Shown: positions 1 to 8,746 of the stretch, piece by piece
Numbering within the stretch: the first letter of the stretch is position 1
Layout: each line of letters starts with the position of its first letter
Origin: Trichomonas tenax
Lineage: Eukaryota; Parabasalia; Trichomonadida; Trichomonadidae
NCBI GenBank assembly: GCA_023091735.1
Contig: JALKBU010000901.1
Location: 1 to 21,242 of the forward strand
Direction of reading: 5' to 3'
Length of the DNA: 21,242 bases
The notes under the pieces: model-generated
Told to the model about the DNA's origin: nothing
The model's database searches: none
What the model saw: only the letters and a program-made list of their open reading frames with translations
Translations under genes and position numbers: made by a program

Positions 1-310
1 TAAATTTGTAAATTGACGGATTGTTAACAAAATTTCTGAGTCGTTTGGCTGTTTCTGAATGTCTGGCTGGGGTTCTCATCGGCAGCGAAATCCCGTCTTC
101 CTGTGTTTCAGGGTACGGGAGGCCTTCGGGGTCGACAAGTCGATTACCTGAGGGACCTGCGTCTTGAATTTCGGCCGGATCTGACCCATATTTAAAAAGC
201 ATGCTCCTAAATTGCATCTGTTTTTCCAATTCTCCTTCACCGAGCAGTTCCTTACCATAGGCGAGCACATCTTGTTCGCTGTGCAGGCAAAAAGGACAGG
301 CCGAGAACAT
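1..310 (-). CDS. Partial ORF with N-terminal CPFC motif, GC-rich, function unknown
   Basis: A minus-strand frame is open from an ATG at 310-308 to the left edge (103 codons, 3' end missing). A TAG directly precedes the ATG, so the start is well defined. The predicted protein begins MFSACPFC, a CxxC that could be half of a zinc site, followed by a Glu/Gln-rich likely helical stretch (about residues 18-40), a Pro/Gly/Asp-rich middle (about 43-80) and a basic segment (about 83-93). I do not recognise the family. Many codons end in G or C and the local GC is far above that of the following 8 kb, which suggests a recent arrival or a mobile-element gene. It begins 18 bp downstream of a co-oriented tRNA-Cys gene, leaving no room for an ordinary Pol II promoter. 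It could be a transposon, retroelement or virus-like ORF, or part of a larger gene. A second minus frame in the same DNA hits a TGA at 78-76, so this frame is preferred. Confidence 0.55.
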   Translation of the reverse strand, partial: MFSACPFCLHSEQDVLAYGKELLGEGELEKQMQFRSMLFKYGSDPAEIQDAGPSGNRLVDPEGLPYPETQEDGISLPMRTPARHSETAKRLRNFVNNPSIYKF

Positions 311-316
311 CTACGG

Positions 317-322
317 AAAAAA
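317..322 (-). terminator. Pol III T-run terminator of tRNA-Cys
   Basis: Six T residues on the minus strand start 7 nt after the discriminator base of the tRNA. This is the usual form and distance of an RNA polymerase III terminator. The run ends 6 nt before the ATG of the downstream ORF. Confidence 0.7.
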
Positions 323-328
323 GGACAC

Positions 329-400
329 AGGGGCAGGCCGGAATCGAACCGACTACCCAGGTATCTGCAATCCCTTACTCTACCGGTGAGCTACTACCCC
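329..400 (-). tRNA. tRNA-Cys, anticodon GCA
   Basis: A cloverleaf folds on the minus strand. The 7-bp acceptor stem is GGGGTAG with CTGCCCC (one T-G wobble), followed by a 4-bp D stem, an anticodon loop TTGCAGA with anticodon GCA at 368-366, a 5-nt variable loop and a 5-bp T stem with loop TTCGATT. The discriminator is U73; GCA plus U73 are the classical cysteine identity elements. The B box GGTTCGATTCC is exact and the A box (TAGCTCACCGG) is good. CCA is not encoded, as expected in a eukaryotic nucleus, and no intron is present. One oddity is a G-A mismatch in the anticodon stem (positions 30-40), which might mean slight degeneration. The gene is followed by a T6 terminator. Confidence 0.9.
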
Positions 401-2737
401 TTTTACATTTACTTTGTTTATTATTATCATATCAATATATTAAGAGCATTTTCTACGAAAGTTTGTTTCATTTCGAATATTGGATCCATGTTTCATGATA
501 TAAAACCGCTGATACTGAAACAAAATAACCCTATAATCTTTCCTATATTATTCTCAATACATTAATATTGACACCACATATTTCACATTTTTGATTCTTT
601 TTTTATTGCATATTAATTAGTTAATGCTATTGATCATTGCAAAAATGCCACTAATCCCTCTTGATCAAAGGTACGTTTAAGCATAAATCAAAGCAATTAT
701 CTTTGGTTATTCCACTGTTCAAACATTTAAATTAATTTCAACATAATTCAAAGTTGCTTTAAATCATGAAATTTCTTCGCATCATTCATTTTGCATGATA
801 TATTATTAGGTGTTACATATCATTGTCAACAAGGTCATGAATGAAGAAACAAGAAATGATGGAACTTACCATATAGGGCACAGCAGTTATAGGCTTGTTT
901 CAATATATATCTAAAATAAGCAAACACATGAAATTGAATTAATATCATATGAAGTATAATGACTCAGCAAATCATTTTAATGAAAGCACGTAAATAAAAC
1001 AAGCTGTAGCTTATGGAAATCAATCACATTAAAGTCCCAATGATCATTAAATCTGATTGAAATGATGACAAATGTCACTTCTGAACCAATTTTGTAATAT
1101 AAGAGCTAAGCTATATAGACTAAACATTGCTTTGTGTCAAAAAATGAAGATTTGCTACACTAAAATATATTGAATAACATAGATTCAAAAAATTAGATAT
1201 TTGTTAATTTAAAGATCTAATAATCTCCCCATTACGATCCATTATATAATGCAGTAGAATATATGATACTGACTAAAGAAACTAGCAATTTTGTATTTTC
1301 CAATTTTGATTTTTGATCGGCATATAAATCATAAACCGTATGAAAGGGTGAAATCATTTCTTTTTATTTTCATTGATATTTAGCCTTTTATTGATCTACT
1401 ATTTTATTCGTTAATCATTAAATCGTATTCTTCCTTCAATCATCATCAAAATCAAAATATCTATTGCAAATTGTCTTAAATATCATTTTTCAAAGTTCAA
1501 TAATATTTTAAAGTTTATCATCAAATAACAACCTATCTATGATGCCATTAAATAACCTTTCACAAAGTTTATTTATTTTTAGATTATCATTGTTCAATTT
1601 TTGGTTATTAATTATTGAAAGATATATTTCCTTCGTTGTTCTCTCGTGCATCAAGGAATAAATTATTCATAAGTAGCAGTTTATGTTTGCGCCCCAATTT
1701 TGATCAATTTTCTTTTATATTTGCTAAAATATATTTGATATTTACAGTTGAATAAAATGAAGGTATATTAGCAATATATTGATCATGGAACTGATTGTTG
1801 ACAATGACAAAATCGATAATATTTAAAAATATATAATTTTACAGATTTATTGCAAAATGATCAATTTAACTGAATATTACGGACATATTATACGAATAAA
1901 TGCTGCGGATTTCATTGATTATTGATTCCGTTGAAGTTTATCGCACAAATCAACGTATTTTTATATGATTTTCATGATTTTGTTGCTAAATTTTTGGTAA
2001 CAGTATATATGTTTCGATGGAAACTTAACCATGGTGGCTGAAGATACGGGCAGATAATTTGAAATCATTCAAAAAGTGTTTCTCAAAAAATAAAACGCAA
2101 GGAGTTCAATTTAACTGCGATAATATCAATAAATGCATCCATAGAGCATAAAATCACTTATTTGAAGTCAATTGACAATTAACAATTGTGAACCAAAAAG
2201 AAAATTCCCTTATGAAAAAATTCTTGTTGTTATGATTGCCGATCATATATATCCAAAATATGGGCCCAAAATAGGTGTTAGAACAGGAGAATCATTATCT
2301 AAAGTTTTCAATAGACTTCTGGCTAAAATTTTGTAGAATTCAAAGGACCTATTCATTTTTTATCTTTTGCTTTTTTTATTCTTCTTTCATTTTGTTTGTT
2401 TATAAGATATTTAACAGTTTAGGACCAATCAGATGGAATTTTAGAGCAAGGACCTTGATTATTGATGATTTTGATATTGATATTCAATATTTTATATATT
2501 AACAGAAGTGTTCATCGAGAATAAGGAAATACACATTAGCGCTCATTACATTTCATCAATGTTAATACAAATATACAATATTAATTATTTTTAAATTAAT
2601 CAAAAAATATATTTCCAGGAAAAAGAAATCGAACAATCAATCATAGAAATCATTTTCCGATATGAATAGATTATCAACTGTATTATCTGCTATATTCAAG
2701 TTTAACCTGAAAATATAGTGCGTCCAAAATGACGTCC

Positions 2738-2749
2738 GAGGGATCCCTC
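2738..2749. repeat. 12-bp perfect palindrome GAGGGATCCCTC
   Basis: A GC-rich perfect palindrome stands out in AT-rich DNA, just after a GACGTC palindrome (2731-2736). No function can be assigned. It may be a remnant of a small mobile element. Confidence 0.5.
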
Positions 2750-2893
2750 AAAAAATTGAAAGCTTTTGAATGGTATTTAGTGTAAACTATTGAAAAAGCT
2801 CTGACTAGATTATTGATGAGGAAAACGTCTATTTTTTCAATGAAATAATCGTTTAGTATTCAAATAGAAAATCAATAAAAACCAAAAATATAG

Positions 2894-2968
2894 GGACTAC
2901 AATGAACATATATCATTTTCCATTTTATGAAAATTTTAGAAAATTTTGTATATGAACATTTGTAGTCC
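2894..2968. repeat. Inverted repeat with 9-bp perfect outer arms
   Basis: GGACTACAA at 2894-2902 is matched by TTGTAGTCC at 2960-2968. The inner sequence contains TGAACAT in both halves as a direct repeat, so only the outer part is a clean stem. It could be a solo short-TIR element or a chance AT-rich hairpin. Confidence 0.45.
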
Positions 2969-4896
2969 TTTGCTTTACTATTTGGCGGACATCTTAAGAA
3001 AAGCATGCTCAATAATCATATGTTCGATTCAATATATACTTTTGCCATGTTTTCGCTAACATTTGATGATGTGAGATTTTGAAATCTTGCTTGAAATGAT
3101 AATTGACAACCGTGGATAGGTAAACATATTAATTTAAAGAAGATCACAGGACTAAAACCTTGAAAAATAAAGGATTTCAATATGAAATGGTATTGAAATT
3201 TCGGCTTTTTGGGAATTCTACATTATGAGGATAATATGGTTCCATGGTGTAAATGATTTTTGGTGTTAACTATCTCCAATAGTAAGGAGACAGTGATGGA
3301 TCAGATGTTTAACGTACATTATTCTAAAATGACCTTATTTTTGTTGTTCATGATCTCGAATAATTACAAAATCTGATTCTCTGCTCAAAATTAGTCAAAC
3401 ATGAAATTTTGAAATTTTGTCAAGATGAAACTCACTATTAATCAATTTTGGTTTTGTGGTTTTGAAATATACACAAAACAACAGTTGAAAATCATGTTAT
3501 TTCATAATTTCATCAAAATGAAAACTTGTTTTGTGAAAAAGTCATCAAATCTGGTTTTGCTCTTTTCAATCTGACTTTCCTATAGATATGCAAGTTGAAA
3601 AGCGCACAATTATTTAAAAGAATGAGAATTTTTGTTTGGATTTTGAAAAAATGATTTTATACCAGCAATATTACTGCTGGGCATAGAATAAAAGATTTGT
3701 TGTCATAATATATAAGAATCTCATACAATTTGCCTTCAATAAATCAACATTTTATTCGATTAATGTAAATTTTGCATTTTTAGGTCAAATATCTTTCTTT
3801 AGTCAATGTGTTTTACGTTTATCATATTATTTTCTCATTTCAATACACTTTTCAAATTTCCAACGAAATTTGCGGATTTTAAGGATTTGAAGTAAAAATA
3901 TTATCTCTTTATTGAATGCCATTCTATATAATAAAAATTAGCAAAAAATTTTAAACTTTGATAAGTGTTGAAATAGATACTGTAAATATGATTTAATTCA
4001 TGTTTTGTTAATTTCTTCGAAAAACTTTTGTACGTTAAAAGTTCTCAAAAAATTGAGACCTCTAAGACGATTTTGTGTACGGACTATAATATCACATAAT
4101 TCATCAATGTGCAGAGTTTTTCAACATCAAATGTTCTTTTTTCGATAAAATTCAATTACCCTAATTTTTCACCCTTTGCACAAAATATTTTTTTGACATT
4201 TTTTTCGTTTTTGGACCAAAAAAACAATTTTATAATAATGCAAATAAATATTTTAATAGATACATTACAGCTCTATATTATTGGCTGATTTAAAATCCAA
4301 AATTTCTTATCTAAACCCAACAAATTAACATTTTTTGTTTTCAGAGTGGGCGCAAAGGTCGAAAATTAAGGGTAATTTTTTTTGCATTTTTTAACTTAGA
4401 TTTTCAATCTAACTCGAAAAACAGCTTTATTAGAGCCTGAAAAGGCATATTTTACAATATTAGGTGTGAAATAGCCTGCAACAAAATTTCAAATTGACAG
4501 CGCTGATTTGCGAATGGATAACAAATATAGAGCCTTTAGGGCCCATATTTTCACAAATTTTAACATTATAAAATCCGATTTTCAATTTTATCTCTTTTTT
4601 ATAAAGTGAATTGAGAATCCGACACTCAAAGTGAATTTAATCTTCAATTTTGAATCTTTTTATACCATAATGTGCATCAATATCTACGATGATTTTCAAA
4701 ATGGTATGAATTATTTCCATCAAATTTAACCGTAAATCTATCATTGCCAGGCCTTATGGATCTCACATTTTAATTTTTTTCGATCTAAAATATAATCTAT
4801 TTGAATATTTTTTGACAAAGAAATTTCAATCGAAATAATTTCAATCCAAAAAGAAAAACTTTCAAAGATAATAAAACAACAGGAAATATGTTTATA

Positions 4897-5295
4897 TCAG
4901 TGATAATTCAATAAACAAGAAATATCGTAGAAATTCTTATAAAGATCATCCTTCGAGCTACTGGCGTTCTTCGCATATGTTGTACCCAAGAGTATTGGCT
5001 GTATTATTTCCCAGTTTTCCGCATACCAGCACAATAATGCTTGTCGATTTCGCCTAGCGAGTCTATCCACCTGGATGCCTATCATCTTTTCTAGCTTGTC
5101 GGCGCCGCTCAGCAATGTTACCGCGGTTACATTGTGCCCATACAAACCTTTAAGGTAATCTGAAACTAACTCAACTTTCGATCCAAGACTCGTCCATCGA
5201 TACTTCAGCTGCTCGTAATCCCTCACACTCTGGCTGGTGGTCCTTTTGTACTTCGCTGAAGACTTAACTTGGATGTTATACCACACAGATTCCAT
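4897..5295 (-). CDS. 132-aa ORF, unrecognised, possibly from a trichomonad multicopy family
   Basis: The frame runs from ATG (5295-5293) to TGA (4899-4897) and encodes 132 aa. It is the only coherent coding segment in a long gene-poor stretch and is visibly richer in GC than its flanks, which argues for real coding use. The protein is mixed alpha-helical with a basic N-terminus, a central helical segment holding RWTSLGSKV and YLKGLYG (about residues 33-54), a motif DRLARRNRQALLCWYAENW (about 77-95) and a C-terminus ending in LLNYH. The RRNRxALLxWYxxNW block looks like a conserved core, perhaps the C-terminal part of a larger trichomonad family protein, but I cannot name it. There is no signal peptide or membrane segment. 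The start context is ATAAATG, as in the virus-like element genes at 19-20 kb and unlike the Inr-led host genes here. It may be a solo element-derived gene or a 5'-truncated copy. Confidence 0.6.
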   Translation of the reverse strand: MESVWYNIQVKSSAKYKRTTSQSVRDYEQLKYRWTSLGSKVELVSDYLKGLYGHNVTAVTLLSGADKLEKMIGIQVDRLARRNRQALLCWYAENWEIIQPILLGTTYAKNASSSKDDLYKNFYDISCLLNYH

Positions 5296-5958
5296 TTATT
5301 TGTTTTGAAGGACAATTTTTGTAAGATTTACATTTAAAGAAATAATTGATAAGTCATCAAAAATATTTTAAATACTTTTCAATCACTTCTATGCAGATTT
5401 TATAGATATACAATATTTTTAAAGTTTTATCAAAATTAATGAAGTCACATCGAAAAGTCTTACTTGTGATATCTACTTTGCGAATATCCGACATCGTTGG
5501 CAATATTTTCTTTGCCAAACAAAAGCTTTTAGTGAATGTTATCGGAGATCGAACAAATAACAGGAAATCACCAAAATATTGAGGAAAAAGGTTTTGAATT
5601 CTAATTCAAAATTTTCAATACAAAAAATATTGTCATGAAGATGTTAACGTGGATATGTTTAGTCAAAATAAAAATTTAAACCTTTGTAAAATTGAGAACA
5701 CCACTTTCTCAAAAAATTTTTCTATCCCAGCAATATTATATTCTACATAACACGTTGAGTATAATTTTTCAATTATCGTCAAAGTGTTGAATTTTTTTAT
5801 TTTCTGTGATATAATTCAAAGCAGTTTTGAATCATCAAAATACACAATTAGATATTTAGAACATATCTCAGGTGAAAAATATGGTTGATCGCTAACAAAA
5901 TTATTTTTAAAAAATGAAGAGATAAGGCAGCTAATATCGATTCATCTTTAAATCTATT
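5296..5958. other. AT-rich spacer, nothing recognised
   Basis: No coding frame, RNA gene or convincing repeat is visible between the 132-aa ORF and the TIR element. Confidence 0.6.
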
Positions 5959-5975
5959 AAATAGATAAATGATCA
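5959..5975 (+). repeat. Left copy of 17-bp direct repeat (putative target-site duplication)
   Basis: The sequence aaatagataaatgatca lies just left of the TIR element. It is repeated exactly at 6355-6371 just right of it. A few further bases also match once a single inserted base is allowed. Confidence 0.75.
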
Positions 5976-5978
5976 TTT

Positions 5979-6059
5979 GTAGGGCATATTAATATTAAAG
6001 AGTCACGAACAAGCGACATGTTTACATGGCAGTTATATATATATGTTTTGACATGTAAA
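5979..6059 (+). repeat. Left terminal inverted repeat
   Basis: It matches the reverse complement of 6284-6353 with substitutions and small indels. The best blocks are at the outer end (GTAGGGCAT), at about 6018-6030 (GTTTACATGGC apart from one base) and at the inner end (TTTTGACATGTAAA). Confidence 0.8.
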
Positions 6060-6248
6060 GTCTGCCATTTTAACAAAAGATGTTCTATTAAGCTTGATAG
6101 ACTCTCTAACAAGCTTAATAGACTCTCTAACAAGATTGGAATGAACTATAACAAGCTTGAAAGACTATCTAACTTGCTTAATAGATGCTCTAGCAAGCTT
6201 GATAGATTTTCTCATAAGATTTGCAGATACTATAACAAGTTTAATTGA
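6018..6248 (+). CDS. Doubtful 76-aa ORF built of heptad repeats inside the TIR element
   Basis: ATG lies inside the left TIR and the stop is the TGA at 6246-6248. Residues 1-23 are hydrophobic (MFTWQLYIYVLTC at the start). The rest is about seven 7-residue units on the theme KLDRLSN, with Leu spaced as in a coiled-coil heptad (positions 2 and 5 of the unit). The frame stays open only because the repeat unit is 21 bp, a multiple of three, so openness alone is weak evidence. The start codon is not conserved in the right TIR. It may be a chance product of the tandem repeat. A short secreted or membrane-anchored coiled-coil peptide is the alternative. Confidence 0.2.
   Translation: MFTWQLYIYVLTCKVCHFNKRCSIKLDRLSNKLNRLSNKIGMNYNKLERLSNLLNRCSSKLDRFSHKICRYYNKFN
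6090..6245 (+). repeat. Tandem 21-bp repeat, seven and a half units
   Basis: Units start at 6090, 6111, 6132, 6153, 6174, 6195, 6216 and 6237 (partial). The consensus is close to AAGCTTGATAGACTCTCTAAC. Units 1 and 2 differ by one base, and units 3 and 7 are the most diverged. There are no spacers, so this is a minisatellite-type array. It fills most of the interior of the TIR element. Confidence 0.9.
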
Positions 6249-6283
6249 ACTTTATAAATACAGATTCTGATTAACTAACCAAT

Positions 6284-6353
6284 TTTACATGTCAAAATGA
6301 AACATTCGCCATGTAAACACTTCACTTTTTCATGACTCTTTATTATGCCCTAC
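6284..6353 (-). repeat. Right terminal inverted repeat
   Basis: Inverted copy of 5979-6059, ending in CCCTAC at the outer border. The inner border TTTTACATGTCAAAA is the inverse of the left inner border. Confidence 0.8.
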
Positions 6354-6354
6354 G

Positions 6355-6371
6355 AAATAGATAAATGATCA
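6355..6371 (+). repeat. Right copy of 17-bp direct repeat (putative target-site duplication)
   Basis: Exact copy of 5959-5975, one base outside the right TIR. Confidence 0.75.
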
Positions 6372-7233
6372 CTTTCTAAGTCTGTTTTCTTCGTTTCATC
6401 TGTTGAATAATTATTTTATGGAGTGTTTCAACCATCTATTTTTTTTATTAAATCTGTGAAAGAAATCGTGTTCAAAGCGATTTTCCTCGAAGTAAGACGT
6501 GTATAATTCATTATTAAATTGATCGATTTTCAAACAGTGGTTTATAGAACTTCTAATGATGTGCTCTGGTATTGCAACAAATGATTTTGATCATTGAATC
6601 AACAAAAGTTTTGATATTTTGTTGATTTTGAAATGATTTTTTTGATTTATCGAAGAAATCAATTATACCTAGGTTCTGTTCTGTCAAATTTGAATGTATG
6701 ATCACCATATCTTTCCTAGCTTTAGATTTCGAGTTTTTAAAATCTGCATAAAATATATTTTCAAATTTGTGCGATGATATATTCAAAACTATCACCTCTG
6801 AACATTGTCAAGCTTTTGATATCAGAGATATTGCTTGATTCACGAATTTAATTTGACATAATAATATATCTAATTTAAGCATATTGCATTTAAGTTTAAA
6901 ATAGGAAATAGGGGGTATTATAGTTTTCTGAAACAAATATGGTTGTATGCATAAATATTTAGATTTGGAAAATATTCTTTCTTCTCTTTCCTTCAATAAC
7001 ATGGAGTATGCATTTGAAGTTGTAGATATGCATATTGTATGAGAATTATTGAAATATGATAACTTTGAATTTTGAAATTAATTTTCATCAATCCTGAATC
7101 AAAAATTTCATATCAATTTTAGGTACATCAATAGGGGCGATATCATAAATCAAAAATATAATGAAATGAAACATATAAATTCAATTCTTGATTCGCAAAA
7201 TAATGAATCAATTACTCCAAATATATAAAGTGT
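6372..7233. other. AT-rich spacer, nothing recognised
   Basis: Short open frames on the minus strand (for example 6553-6795 and 6808-7002) are AT-driven, without family-like motifs or coding composition. No RNA gene or repeat was recognised. Confidence 0.55.
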
Positions 7234-7710
7234 TTATTCTGAAGTTCCAATGAAAATCTCCCATGCAATAGAAAAATACATCATTTGAGTGAAATATGGT
7301 TCGTAGTCTGTGGGAATATATGTTTCATTATAATAAGAAATTTTAACACATCCATCACCAAAATGTCCAAATTCATCTGGTCCACTTGGTGATGGAAACA
7401 ACTCTCTAATGCTTTCGCATTTTGGATCTCCAGAGACATATGAAGATCCTCCTGCGCCATTTCCCAATCGATGATGAGAAATCCCACCAGATGTTCGTTT
7501 ATCCGTAATTCTCTGACTTTGTTCGCCAACATTAATATGGAGAGTTAATGTTTGGTTTATTGTAATAACACATGAACAATATGCTCCCAGATTGCCAACA
7601 TTCCGAGATTCGGATGCAGAAGCGCCCCAAAGCTCGATTTTGTATGTTCCTGGGTCAACAGTTAAGTTATAATAACCAAATTTATCCTTGAAGAATAATT
7701 GGGGATCGAT
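7234..7710 (-). pseudogene. Fragment of a glycine-rich extracellular-type protein, start missing
   Basis: A minus frame is open for 158 codons from just after a TGA (7713-7711) to TAA (7236-7234), with no ATG near its 5' end. The translation has a beta-rich module: YYNLTVDPGTYKIELWGA near residues 11-28, then NVGNLGAY, then GNGAGGSSYVSGDPKC (about 82-97) and FGHFGDGCVKISY (about 117-129). This order (LxPGxYxxExWGA, GGxSSYxSG, GxxGDGxxxI) resembles the glycine-rich domain of a large trichomonad surface or secreted protein family, also distantly like the glycine-rich region of ALK/LTK receptors. The upstream signal/N-terminal part and any transmembrane tail are absent: the C-terminus is short and not clearly membrane-spanning. 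I infer a truncated, probably dead copy. Its GC content is higher than the flanks. Confidence 0.55.
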
Positions 7711-7713
7711 TCA

Positions 7714-8136
7714 AGCGTTGCGATTATAAAGAAATCATTCAAACAAAATTAACCACATTCGACTTTTTCAGAGATCATAACCAATTGGTTAATATTTTGA
7801 CACAATTGTTTTTATCGTGATTCGGACATATTGATTCATTTTTAGCTAAATGATTTTTCATATTTTGTTTTGATGCTGAAAAGTAAATATTGAGATGAGT
7901 AATTTGGTTTAGAGTCTTTCAGATGGGTGTTTGATTCATGCTGTATCGTTTTTTCTTATTTTTTTAGTTCAATATGTCGAAATGAATATCAAATTTATGT
8001 ATTCTTTAACAATCTTGAAACAATTTTAGCGCGAGCAAATGTGAGAACCTTTTCCTTCAAAATATTACTTGAAAATTTTGATATGAATTAAAACTATGTA
8101 CTGAAAATGATAGCGCTAGATATTGGAAATGTGATA
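7714..8136. other. AT-rich spacer, nothing recognised
   Basis: Stops in all frames and no continuation of the glycine-rich fragment in any frame that I could follow. It separates the fragment from the small coiled-coil gene. Confidence 0.5.
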
Positions 8137-8412
8137 TTACATTGTACTGACAAGTCTGAGAATTTCTGCGTAATCATCTTTCGATAATGGATATGAAGGT
8201 GCTGCAGATATTTGCGAGTGAACTAAGGCCAATCGTTTAATGTAAATATCAAGAGATTTAAGATGAGATTGCAATTGGGATATTTGATTTTGAAGTTTTT
8301 TTTGCTTATTATTCTGAATTTCTTCGCGTTTCAAACACTGTTTCGATAGGTCATCTCTCAGCAATGTCTGATTTTGAAGAATCTGCTTTAGTTGATTAAT
8401 ATCTTGAGACAT
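8137..8412 (-). CDS. Small coiled-coil protein, 91 aa, function unknown
   Basis: The frame runs from ATG at 8412-8410 to TAA. An in-frame GTG precedes the ATG and is not needed. Residues 1-65 are a Gln/Lys/Leu-rich helix with heptad-like hydrophobics, predicted coiled coil. Residues 66-91 (SQISAAPSYPLSKDD and onward) form a short Pro-containing linker and a final helix. There is no signal peptide or membrane segment. Size and layout resemble small subunits of multiprotein complexes (for example Mediator, BLOC or kinetochore-type subunits), but nothing in the sequence decides between them. It is transcribed away from the ankyrin gene across a 334-bp gap, so the two may share a promoter region. 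The best TCA near the start is only a weak Inr match. Confidence 0.6.
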   Translation of the reverse strand: MSQDINQLKQILQNQTLLRDDLSKQCLKREEIQNNKQKKLQNQISQLQSHLKSLDIYIKRLALVHSQISAAPSYPLSKDDYAEILRLVSTM

Positions 8413-8733
8413 CACGTTATTTGATTTTTGTCACTTTATTTTTTATATTTGACACATTACATGACAAACATTATGATGAACAAAAAATCGTGAAATCATT
8501 ATAATAAGCATTAAATTGAAACGCCATAATAAAGCATCAAATGATAGAAATTATGAACTATATTATAATGATACTTTCAAAATGTAGTTTTCAATATGAT
8601 GACAAAATGGAAAATAATATAAATTTTGACAATTGACACTTTATTTTTAAATTACGCGACAAATAATAATTTACATGCCATAAAGTTAAAAATTTGACAT
8701 TTAGCCAAAATTGAAATGTATTTGAATTTCATT
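8413..8733. promoter_or_regulatory. Divergent intergenic region between coiled-coil and ankyrin genes
   Basis: This AT-rich gap lies between two divergently oriented genes and so must hold both promoters. No ORF was found. Repeats of the type ATTATAATGA and GACAAAT occur, but I cannot assign factor sites. Confidence 0.4.
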
Positions 8734-8741
8734 TCATTTTC
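8734..8741 (+). promoter_or_regulatory. Initiator (Inr) TCATTTTC of the ankyrin gene
   Basis: TCATTTTC fits the trichomonad Inr (TCA+1Y-T-W type, bound by IBP39 in T. vaginalis). The A at 8736 is 11 nt before the ATG, a typical very short 5' UTR. A second overlapping copy, TCATTTC, begins at 8729. Confidence 0.65.
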
Positions 8742-8746
8742 GTAGA

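Larger units (their letters stand above)
401..4896. other. Gene-poor AT-rich region, about 4.5 kb
   Basis: No convincing gene is seen on either strand. Stops are dense, and the few short open frames lack an ATG, coding-like composition or a recognisable domain (for example 2275-2502, which starts at GTG just after a TAG). The content is short AT-rich inverted repeats and homopolymer tracts, plus two small structured sites listed separately. Nothing clearly RNA-like was found. Confidence 0.6.
5979..6353. mobile_element. MITE-like element with about 70-80-bp imperfect TIRs and 21-bp internal repeats
   Basis: The 375-bp unit begins GTAGGGCATA and ends with its inverted counterpart TATGCCCTAC after small gaps. 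The left arm (5979-6059) and right arm (6284-6353) are inverted copies with conserved blocks GTAGGGCAT, AAAGAGTCA, GTTTACATGGC and TTTTGACATGTAAA. A 17-bp direct repeat flanks the unit, as expected of a target-site duplication, though this is longer than the 8-11 bp typical of Mutator-like elements or the 5-6 bp of Mavericks. No transposase is encoded, so the element would be non-autonomous. The interior is dominated by a tandem 21-bp repeat. The divergence between the two arms suggests an old insertion. The superfamily cannot be assigned by eye. Confidence 0.8.

Noticed and set aside
76..270. 64-codon minus-strand ORF in the GC-rich left end
   Set aside because: It ends at a TGA at 78-76 and overlaps another minus frame that is open from an ATG at 310 to the window edge with a more protein-like composition.
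212..565. 117-codon plus-strand ORF
   Set aside because: It runs antisense through the tRNA-Cys gene and the CPFC ORF and then into AT-rich DNA, with no motif.
2275..2502. 75-codon hydrophobic ORF
   Set aside because: No ATG (starts at GTG just after a TAG), Phe/Ile-rich as expected of AT-rich DNA, no family features.
6090..6245. CRISPR-like array
   Set aside because: The 21-bp units are directly adjacent with no spacers, so it is a tandem repeat inside a TIR element in a eukaryotic genome.
7281..7532. 83-codon minus-strand ORF
   Set aside because: It is a shadow of the glycine-rich fragment, which is open longer in the adjacent frame and shows family motifs.
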